Positions 7,219-12,978 of a DNA stretch of 14,083 nt are shown here, piece after piece. The DNA comes from Actinomycetota bacterium. Its GTDB lineage: Bacteria > Actinomycetota > Acidimicrobiia > Acidimicrobiales > Ilumatobacteraceae. A model generated the notes under the pieces. The model did not search any database. It saw only the letters and a list, made by a program, of their open reading frames with translations, and had not been told where the DNA came from. How positions within the stretch are numbered: position 1 is the first letter of the stretch; each line of letters begins with the position of its first letter. Both the position numbers and the translations under genes were made by a program. Location of the stretch: NCBI GenBank assembly GCA_009705435.1, contig WLTJ01000013.1, positions 1-14,083 on the forward strand, given 5' to 3'.

Positions 7219-8502
7219 TCAACTGGCGGCACGACGAGGGCGGGCCGCTCGAGGAGCAGATCGCAGAACCAAAGTGGGCGTTGCCTTCGTACGTACTGAA
7301 TCAGCATTGATGATCACCTTGGCGACATCAGTACGACCTGGCAAGTCAAACATCACATTCAAAAGCGTCTCTTCTAAGATCGCTCGCAATCCACGGGCTC
7401 CAGTTCCGCGCGCCAAAGCCTGTTCGGCGATGGCGTCCAGAGCTTCATCGGTGAGTTCAAGTTCAACATCTTCAAACTCAAAGAACTTTTGGAACTGCTT
7501 GACCAACGCATTTTTCGGTTCTGTCAAAATCTGAATCAATGCGCTGCGATCCAAACTGTGGACAGCACCGATCATCGGCAAGCGGCCAACAAATTCGGGA
7601 ATCAGACCATAGGCCAAGAGATCCTCAGGAAGAACTTGGCTGAATAAATCGCCGGCAGCTCTTTCAGCCTTCGTGCGAACCGTGGCATGAAATCCCACGC
7701 CCTTGTGCCCCACACGCTGTTCGATAATTTTGTCTAAACCAGCGAATGCGCCACCACAGATGAACAACACATTGGTGGTATCAATTTGAATGAACTCTTG
7801 ATGTGGATGCTTGCGGCCACCCTGGGGTGGGACCGAAGCCACGGTTCCTTCAAGGATCTTCAGCAACGCCTGCTGCACTCCCTCGCCAGAAACATCACGA
7901 GTGATTGAGGGATTTTCACTTTTACGCGCAATCTTGTCGATCTCATCAATATAAATAATTCCAGTTTCAGCTTTTTTGACATCGAAATCAGCAGCCTGAA
8001 TCAGTTTCAACAATATGTTTTCAACATCTTCACCGACATAACCAGCTTCGGTCAGCGCTGTTGCGTCAGCAATAGCAAACGGAACGTTGAGCATTCGTGC
8101 CAAAGTCTGCGCCAAGTGAGTCTTGCCGCATCCAGTTGGTCCGAGAAGGAGAATATTGCTCTTTGCTAATTCCACTTCATCGCGACGCGATAGGCCAACA
8201 TCTTTTTGATACTGCAAGCGGCGATAGTGGTTATAGACCGAAACTGCTAAAACCTTTTTCGCCTGCACCTGTCCCACGACATACTCGTCCAAGAAGGAAC
8301 AAATCTCGCGAGGCTTGGGCAACTCTTCGAGACGCAGGTCGGTTGCTTCACCAACTTCTTCTTCGATGATCTCGTTACACAGGTCGATGCACTCATCGCA
8401 GATATAGACAGCTGGTCCAGCAATAAGTTTCTTGACCTGCTTTTGCGATTTACCGCAAAAAGAACATTTCAAAGTCTCACTTGTCTCACCGAACTTAGCC
8501 AC
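7219..8502 (-). CDS. clpX: ATP-dependent Clp protease ATPase subunit ClpX
   Basis: ClpX is the hexameric AAA+ unfoldase that recognises tagged substrates and feeds them to ClpP. The 427-residue protein has the N-terminal zinc-binding domain with C13, C16, C35 and C38, Walker A GPTGCGKT (121-128), the pore loop GYVG (154-157), Walker B IIYIDE (182-187), the RKH substrate loop (230-232) and the sensor-2 region GARGLRAI (368-375). The C-terminus ends in a short Arg/Ala-rich tail. The start is GTG with AAAGG ten bases upstream. It follows clpP after a 92-base leader that contains interleaved inverted repeats. Confidence 0.97.
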   Translation of the reverse strand: MAKFGETSETLKCSFCGKSQKQVKKLIAGPAVYICDECIDLCNEIIEEEVGEATDLRLEELPKPREICSFLDEYVVGQVQAKKVLAVSVYNHYRRLQYQKDVGLSRRDEVELAKSNILLLGPTGCGKTHLAQTLARMLNVPFAIADATALTEAGYVGEDVENILLKLIQAADFDVKKAETGIIYIDEIDKIARKSENPSITRDVSGEGVQQALLKILEGTVASVPPQGGRKHPHQEFIQIDTTNVLFICGGAFAGLDKIIEQRVGHKGVGFHATVRTKAERAAGDLFSQVLPEDLLAYGLIPEFVGRLPMIGAVHSLDRSALIQILTEPKNALVKQFQKFFEFEDVELELTDEALDAIAEQALARGTGARGLRAILEETLLNVMFDLPGRTDVAKVIINADSVRTKATPTLVLRSAPRAARPRRAAS

Positions 8503-8506
8503 GTCT

Positions 8507-8569
8507 ATCCAACCTTTCGCCTCACAGCCTTACACATCCACAAGCCTTATCGGTTGGATGCCCTGTGGA
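8507..8569 (-). promoter_or_regulatory. Interleaved inverted repeats in the clpX leader (possible pseudoknot)
   Basis: The gap between clpP and clpX holds two inverted repeats that interleave. In the minus-strand RNA the order is TCCACA (8564-8569), ATCCAACC (8552-8559), TGTGGA (8537-8542) and GGTTGGAT (8507-8514), the geometry of an H-type pseudoknot. The last arm takes in the final two bases of the AAAGG ribosome binding site of clpX. Two near-identical copies of CACA(A)GCCTTA (8523-8532 and 8539-8549 on the plus strand) lie between the arms. No clear promoter could be recognised. The function is inference. Confidence 0.45.
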
Positions 8570-8594
8570 CTTGAGGGCCTTCTCGGGGTGAAAT

Positions 8595-9227
8595 TCAGCG
8601 AATGGGACCACTACGGTCAACGATGGCGCGCGAAGAAATCACTTCGTCAATGATTCCGTAGGCCACGGCCTCATTGGCTTCCATCACGAAGTCGCGATCG
8701 GTGTCAGCATGGATGCGCTCACGGGGTTGACCGGTGTGCTCAGACAAGATGTCTTCAAGGATGTCACGCATCCGGAAGATCTCTTTGGCGGCGATCTCAA
8801 GATCAGTGACCTGACCATAGCCAACCTGCCCGTATGGCTGATGCAACAACACTCGACTATGAGGAAGAGCTAGGCGCTTACCTTTGGTACCGGCGGCAAG
8901 TAGCACCGCAGCGGCGCTGGCGGCCTGACCGAGACAAATCGTGGCGATGTCATTTTTAATGAACTGCATGGTGTCGTAAATCGCGAATAGAGCGGTGATG
9001 TCGCCACCAGGACTATTGATATAGATGTTGATGTCCTTATCTGGATTTTCGCTTTCAAGGTGAATCAACTGTGCACAAACCAAGTTGGCAATGGTGTCAT
9101 CTATCGGGGTTCCCAAGAAAAGAATATTTTCTTTGAGTAAGCGACTGTAGAGGTCATAGGCGCGCTCACCGCGACTGGTCTGCTCGACCACCGTTGGCAC
9201 GTAGTAGTTAAAGGCATCAAGATTCAT
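8595..9227 (-). CDS. clpP: ATP-dependent Clp protease proteolytic subunit, ClpP2-like
   Basis: ClpP is the barrel-shaped serine protease that degrades proteins unfolded by ClpX or ClpC. The 210-residue call starts at the ATG at 9227, just after the tig stop. The frame stays open into tig, but the extra N-terminal residues would be a shadow of the tig tail, and the chosen N-terminus (MNLDAFNYYVPTVVEQ) fits the ClpP2 pattern. The triad is S104 in GQAASAAAV, H129 in LLHQP and D179 in TDRDF. The AASAAAVLLAAG context resembles mycobacterial ClpP2 rather than the common AASMGA. No second clpP lies beside it, although actinobacteria often carry a tandem clpP1-clpP2. Confidence 0.96.
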   Translation of the reverse strand: MNLDAFNYYVPTVVEQTSRGERAYDLYSRLLKENILFLGTPIDDTIANLVCAQLIHLESENPDKDINIYINSPGGDITALFAIYDTMQFIKNDIATICLGQAASAAAVLLAAGTKGKRLALPHSRVLLHQPYGQVGYGQVTDLEIAAKEIFRMRDILEDILSEHTGQPRERIHADTDRDFVMEANEAVAYGIIDEVISSRAIVDRSGPIR

Positions 9228-9237
9228 GGCATTCCAA

Positions 9238-10701
9238 TCAGTGGTCGTGTTCAGCGGATTCGGTGTCTGAGGAGGTTTCATCGTGCTCGTGGTCATGGTC
9301 GTCATGGTCGTGTTGATGATCCGACTCTGAATGTCCAATCACTGCATCACGATCAAGCACATTGCCACTTGGGTCAACATATTCAACACGGTGAATCAAC
9401 CAATCAAGAGCCTTTGATTTGCTGATCTCGGCAGCCAAATCAACGACAGCATCATTGGCTTGGTAGGCCGCACGAATCTGCTCAACACTGACAAATTTGA
9501 TTTTCTTATTCTTCGGCGAACCAGCCATCTGATGCTCACGGAAAGCCGCTTCATTACTGCGGTCCGCCATCGACTCAAATTCGTTTTCTACTTCTTCGTC
9601 AGTCGCTTCAAGATTTTCGGCCTTGACGACGGCTCGCAGAGCCAAGTCAACCTTGACGGCTTTTTGACTTTGTGGGCGCAAACCTTCAACGAAGGACTGA
9701 GCGTCTTGACCAGTTGCTTGGAGCCACTGATCAATGTTGATTCCCTGACCCTGAAACTGGCGAATCGTGTTTTCGACTCGTCGTTGAAGATCAGCAGCAA
9801 CCATGACTTCGGGCGTTTCTATGTCAGCTAATTCAATAAGTGCATCGGTCACTTTTTCCACGACGACATTGCGAACCTGATTGAGACGATTTGTCGTGAG
9901 GCGATCAACCACTGACTCGCGCCACTCAGCGACATTCTCAAAATCTTCAATGTTTTCGGCAACCCAGGCGTCACTCAGTTCAGGCACCACGAGTTCTTGA
10001 ACCGAAGTCAAAGTGACTGCGAAATCTGCGGGATCTTGAGTGCCAGAAGGAGTGTCGCTGAAAGCGAAAGAGGCACCCGCTACTTGACCGACGAGATTCT
10101 CATCAAATGATGGGGCTACCCACTTTTTGCCAATCTCATAGGACCATTCTTCAACCGCCAAACCAACAACTGGCTCGCCGTCACGGCTGCCTACTAAATC
10201 AACAATGACGAAGTCACCTTCTTTGGCGGCACGATCAACGGTCTCCAACTTGCCAAGACGGCGTCGCTCCGCATCAAGGACATCATCAATTTCTTGATCG
10301 GGCACTTCGATCGCCGGTACTTCGGCGCGAAGCCCTGCATAACCCGGCAACAAAATGACCGGACGAATTTCACAGGTCGCATCAAATGAAACGGGACCGT
10401 CCTCTTGGCCGCCAGTGATATCAATCTGAGGTGTGGCGATGATGTCCACATTGTGCTCGCGCACCGCCAAACCGAGATATTGGGGAACGGCATCACGCAA
10501 GGCCTGCTCGCGAGCGGCACCAATACCTATCCGAGCCTCAAGTACTTTACGAGGGGCTTTTCCGGCACGAAAGCCGGGTAAGCGCACCTCCAAGGCAATC
10601 TTGGCAAATGCAGCGTCAATGTCACGGGCAAAATCAGTCTCGTCTACTTCGACGGAGAGCTTGACTTTGTTGCCCTCTAGGGGTTCGCAGGTCGTCTTCA
10701 C
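9238..10701 (-). CDS. tig: Trigger factor, ribosome-associated chaperone and peptidyl-prolyl isomerase, with His-rich tail
   Basis: Trigger factor binds near the ribosomal exit tunnel and helps nascent chains fold. The GTG at 10701 gives 487 residues beginning MKTTCEPLEGNKVKLSVEV, the usual family start. An upstream in-frame ATG at 10752 would add 17 residues with no family match. The ribosome-docking signature GFRAGKAP lies at 43-50, the FKBP-type PPIase domain at about 157-235, and the helical chaperone C-domain follows. The last 31 residues (457-487) carry nine His among Asp, Glu and Ser, resembling a metal-binding tail. No clear Shine-Dalgarno precedes the GTG. It is the first gene of the minus-strand run and diverges from the small gene at 10794. 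Confidence 0.96.
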   Translation of the reverse strand: MKTTCEPLEGNKVKLSVEVDETDFARDIDAAFAKIALEVRLPGFRAGKAPRKVLEARIGIGAAREQALRDAVPQYLGLAVREHNVDIIATPQIDITGGQEDGPVSFDATCEIRPVILLPGYAGLRAEVPAIEVPDQEIDDVLDAERRRLGKLETVDRAAKEGDFVIVDLVGSRDGEPVVGLAVEEWSYEIGKKWVAPSFDENLVGQVAGASFAFSDTPSGTQDPADFAVTLTSVQELVVPELSDAWVAENIEDFENVAEWRESVVDRLTTNRLNQVRNVVVEKVTDALIELADIETPEVMVAADLQRRVENTIRQFQGQGINIDQWLQATGQDAQSFVEGLRPQSQKAVKVDLALRAVVKAENLEATDEEVENEFESMADRSNEAAFREHQMAGSPKNKKIKFVSVEQIRAAYQANDAVVDLAAEISKSKALDWLIHRVEYVDPSGNVLDRDAVIGHSESDHQHDHDDHDHEHDETSSDTESAEHDH

Positions 10702-10793
10702 AGAGAGCAGAGTGTATCGGCGATGTCGCACTGAGGACTCGTCATAAGGCATAGTTGGTGTATGTCGTTTTACACTTGTTTTGGAGAGACCCG
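10702..10793. promoter_or_regulatory. Divergent intergenic region between tig and the small SH3-like gene
   Basis: These 92 bases separate two divergent genes and must hold, or lie beside, their promoters unless both are read from further away. Candidate -10 elements of the actinobacterial TANNNT type are TACACT on the minus strand (10711-10716), ending nine bases before the tig GTG, and TACACT on the plus strand (10771-10776). No convincing -35 was seen for either. GTGTA (10758-10762) and TACAC (10771-10775) also form a small dyad. Promoter positions are tentative. Confidence 0.35.
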
Positions 10794-11075
10794 ATGAAAG
10801 CCACCTGGAAGCCCCGATGGAAGCCCCATGCCTTGGCCACTCCGCATAGCGATCAGTTGCAACTTCGCCTTCGGGACAAAGTAGTCGCCATCGTTGATTT
10901 GGCCGATGTCCCCAATGGCACTGAGGGCAAAGTTCTCTTGGCCAATGGCTTCAATTGGGAGCGTTACCGCGTCCTATTTAATAACGGCATTGAACTTGGG
11001 GACCTAGACGGACGCAATATTGCACCCATTGGACGCACCGCCAAGCGTCTCGCCAAAGCCGCAGCGCGCCGCTAA
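10794..11075 (+). CDS. Small basic protein of unknown function with SH3/KOW-like core
   Basis: I do not recognise this 93-residue protein as a named family. It begins with a W-K-P-R-W-K-P-H tandem (5-12), encoded by a ten-base direct repeat with a 12-base period. The core at about 24-77 resembles a small SH3-like or KOW-like beta-barrel: hydrophobic strands alternate with Gly turns, as in DVPNGTEGKVLLANGFNWERYRV, then FNNG, G-D-L-D-G and N-I-A-P-I. It ends in a basic Lys/Arg/Ala helix (TAKRLAKAAARR). Such features fit nucleic-acid or ribosome binding, but this is inference. The ATG at 10794 has GGAG seven bases upstream, which fixes the start over a longer in-frame possibility. It diverges from tig and lies eight bases before the aminotransferase gene. 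Confidence 0.8.
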   Translation: MKATWKPRWKPHALATPHSDQLQLRLRDKVVAIVDLADVPNGTEGKVLLANGFNWERYRVLFNNGIELGDLDGRNIAPIGRTAKRLAKAAARR

Positions 11076-11083
11076 TCACGATC

Positions 11084-12265
11084 GTGTCGGGCTCGTTACT
11101 CCATCGTTTTCCGGCACTTGCTGGACCAGCGGGCATGTGGGCGAGATTTGATGGACCATCGGGTACACAAATGGTCGATTCGGCCATTTCAGCGGTCCAC
11201 GAGTGGATGCTGTCAGGTCAGACCGCTGCCGTCGGAGGGCCTTTTGAGGCCGCTCAACAATGCCAAGAGTTGCTTGACATCACCCGAGTGACTCTCGGTC
11301 AATTATTCAATGCTGACCCGAGGGGTTTTAGTTTTGGTCCCAACACGACGACCAACAACATGGCGATGGCCAATGCCATTTCCGAAACCCTGCGTCCAGG
11401 TGATCGAGTCGTGGGCACCAAACTCGACCATGACTCCAACGTCATGCCCTGGCGGCGGGCCTGCGAAAGATCCGGCGCCGAACAAGTTTTGGCTGATTTT
11501 GATCCCCTCACGGGAGTCCTTGACACAGCCAGTGTGATTGCCCTGATTGACGAACACACGCGTTGGGTGACGTTGCCAGCGGCATCTAACTTGCTCGGCA
11601 CCATGCCTCATTTGGAACCGATCATTAGCCGTGCTCATGCCGTCGGCGCATATGTCTATGTTGATGCCGTTGCCGCAGCACCACATCACGCCATTGATAT
11701 TGCCGGCCTTGATTGCGATGTCTTAGTCACGTCGCCATACAAATGGTACGGACCGCACTGCGGAGTCATCTGGTGTCGCCCGGAATTGATGGCCGAACTT
11801 GATATCTGGCGTGTGCGTCCCGCAGGCGATAGTGGACCACGCAAATTTGAAACTGGAATGCCAAATTTTGAAGCCATCGCTGGAACGCAAGCCGCTGCCA
11901 GATTTTTAATCGAAGAGGGCATGGACCAATTGGCCGAATATGAGTCACAAGTTTTCTCACGCTTGTGGGACGGCCTCGGCAATATCGCTGGGGTTCGGCG
12001 CATCGGACCCAGCGATGGACAACTGCGAGCGCCCACCGCAGCATTTGTCATTGCCGATCTTGACCCGGCGCAGATCAGTGCCCGCTTGGCTACGGAAAAA
12101 ATCGCTCTTTGGGATGGCCATGCCTACGCAGTTGAGGTGGTTGAACACCTTGGTCTTGCCAATCTGGGTGGGGTTATTCGCGCTGGCGTGGTGCGCTACA
12201 TCGAAAACGACGACGTAGATCGTCTCCTCAACGCCATCGAGCGTTGCTGTCACTCAAAAAAATAG
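11084..12265 (+). CDS. Class V aminotransferase-fold PLP enzyme, cysteine-desulfurase-like
   Basis: This 393-residue protein has the fold-type I PLP architecture of the NifS/SufS/Csd superfamily. Visible are the DGPSGTQ segment (23-29), GPNTTTNN (85-92), H116 in KLDHDSN, D194 in YVDAV (pyridine-nitrogen contact), the PLP lysine K220 in SPYKWYGP, and FETGMP (255-260). In place of the desulfurase RxGHHCA catalytic-cysteine loop it has DGHAYAVEVVEHLGL followed by VIRAGVVRYI, which matches, as I recall it, the SufS-like subfamily TIGR01976 of unknown substrate. It is therefore probably not an Fe-S cluster sulfur donor. The start is GTG at 11084, the only start codon available before the conserved RFPAL. 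It has no evident ribosome binding site and sits eight bases after the upstream stop, so it is probably translationally coupled. Confidence 0.9.
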   Translation: MSGSLLHRFPALAGPAGMWARFDGPSGTQMVDSAISAVHEWMLSGQTAAVGGPFEAAQQCQELLDITRVTLGQLFNADPRGFSFGPNTTTNNMAMANAISETLRPGDRVVGTKLDHDSNVMPWRRACERSGAEQVLADFDPLTGVLDTASVIALIDEHTRWVTLPAASNLLGTMPHLEPIISRAHAVGAYVYVDAVAAAPHHAIDIAGLDCDVLVTSPYKWYGPHCGVIWCRPELMAELDIWRVRPAGDSGPRKFETGMPNFEAIAGTQAAARFLIEEGMDQLAEYESQVFSRLWDGLGNIAGVRRIGPSDGQLRAPTAAFVIADLDPAQISARLATEKIALWDGHAYAVEVVEHLGLANLGGVIRAGVVRYIENDDVDRLLNAIERCCHSKK

Positions 12266-12296
12266 TCCTGGCGCCCAGCATGGATAAGAAATTGGC

Positions 12297-12313
12297 GGTA
12301 GTGCGCCACTACC
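12297..12313. promoter_or_regulatory. Perfect 7-bp inverted repeat upstream of the TetR gene (candidate operator)
   Basis: GGTAGTG and CACTACC are separated by CGC in the 62-base gap before the regulator, ending 14 bases before its GTG. TetR-type proteins commonly repress their own gene through such dyads. No T tract follows, so a terminator for the upstream gene is less likely, but an RNA hairpin cannot be excluded. Confidence 0.5.
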
Positions 12314-12327
12314 TCTAGGCTCACGGG

Positions 12328-12978
12328 GTGCCCGCCAATACCACGACCGCAACAGATCGCATCTCACCAACACAAGGCGACGATTCCTCGTCGTCATTTC
12401 AAACTGACGGGCGCCGCGAGCGAGGCAACCGTAATAAGGCGGCAGTCGTCGCGGCCTTACTTGATCTTTATGCCCAAGGCGAGATTCAACCTCCGGCAGC
12501 ACGAATCGCAGAGATTGCCAAAGTTTCCGAACGGTCCGTCTTTCGCTACTTCGACGACATGGAAGACCTCTCAGCCTTCGCCGTTGAGTTGCAATGGTCG
12601 CGCGTTAAAGATCTTTACGAAAATCTGGTAGCAGATGGAAACTTCAGCGAACGCCTTGCCGCTATCGTCGAACAACGTCTGCATCTCTACGACAAGGTCG
12701 AGAGCGTCTATCAAGTTGCGGTTCTCGCGGCGCGCAAGAACACCGTTGTCGCATCTGCTCTCAAGAAACGGCGCTCAATATTGCGCCATCAAACAATGAA
12801 GCAGTTCGCCCAAGAACTTGACAATCATCCTGACTCGGCCAACGCCCGACGAATTCTGGACTTCACCTTGAGTCTCGAAAATGTCGATTACCTGAAATCC
12901 GCAATGGGTCTCTCTAGCGCGAAAAGTTCCGAAACTTTACACGCAGCAGTTTCTATCTTGTTTCATCTTCAGCACTAG
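12328..12978 (+). CDS. TetR/AcrR-type transcriptional regulator
   Basis: This 216-residue protein has an N-terminal helix-turn-helix: a first helix at about 36-50 (NKAAVVAALLDLYAQG), then ARIAEIAKVS (58-67) and the recognition helix ERSVFRYF (68-75), the usual TetR arrangement ending in the F-x-Y/R-F-D turn. The C-terminal helical ligand domain (about 85-216) is not recognisable by family. The first 28 residues are Ser/Thr/Asp-rich and probably disordered. The start is GTG at 12328; no other start codon lies between it and the helix-turn-helix. No Shine-Dalgarno is seen, so translation may be leaderless or weak. The adjacent aminotransferase gene and its own gene are the natural candidate targets. 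The stop codon overlaps that of the convergent gene. Confidence 0.88.
   Translation: MPANTTTATDRISPTQGDDSSSSFQTDGRRERGNRNKAAVVAALLDLYAQGEIQPPAARIAEIAKVSERSVFRYFDDMEDLSAFAVELQWSRVKDLYENLVADGNFSERLAAIVEQRLHLYDKVESVYQVAVLAARKNTVVASALKKRRSILRHQTMKQFAQELDNHPDSANARRILDFTLSLENVDYLKSAMGLSSAKSSETLHAAVSILFHLQH

Noticed and set aside
8503..8594. Search for ClgR, HspR (HAIR) or DnaA boxes upstream of clpX
   Set aside because: Only partial matches were seen (one TTGAGG half-like site and two incomplete TCCACA-type boxes), below what would support a call.
9228..9338. N-terminal extension of ClpP into the tig tail
   Set aside because: The added 37 residues are the tig His-rich region read in another frame, and the family N-terminus fits the ATG at 9227.
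10702..10752. N-terminal extension of trigger factor to the ATG at 10752
   Set aside because: The extra 17 residues have no family match, and MKTTCEPLEGNKVKL is the usual start of the family.
12266..12296. Possible terminator after the aminotransferase gene (CTGG-CGC-CCAG)
   Set aside because: The four-base stem is too short and no T tract follows it.
12281..12319. Twelve-codon plus-strand frame MDKKLAVVRHYL before the TetR gene
   Set aside because: There is no ribosome binding site or other support; it is probably chance and overlaps the inverted repeat.
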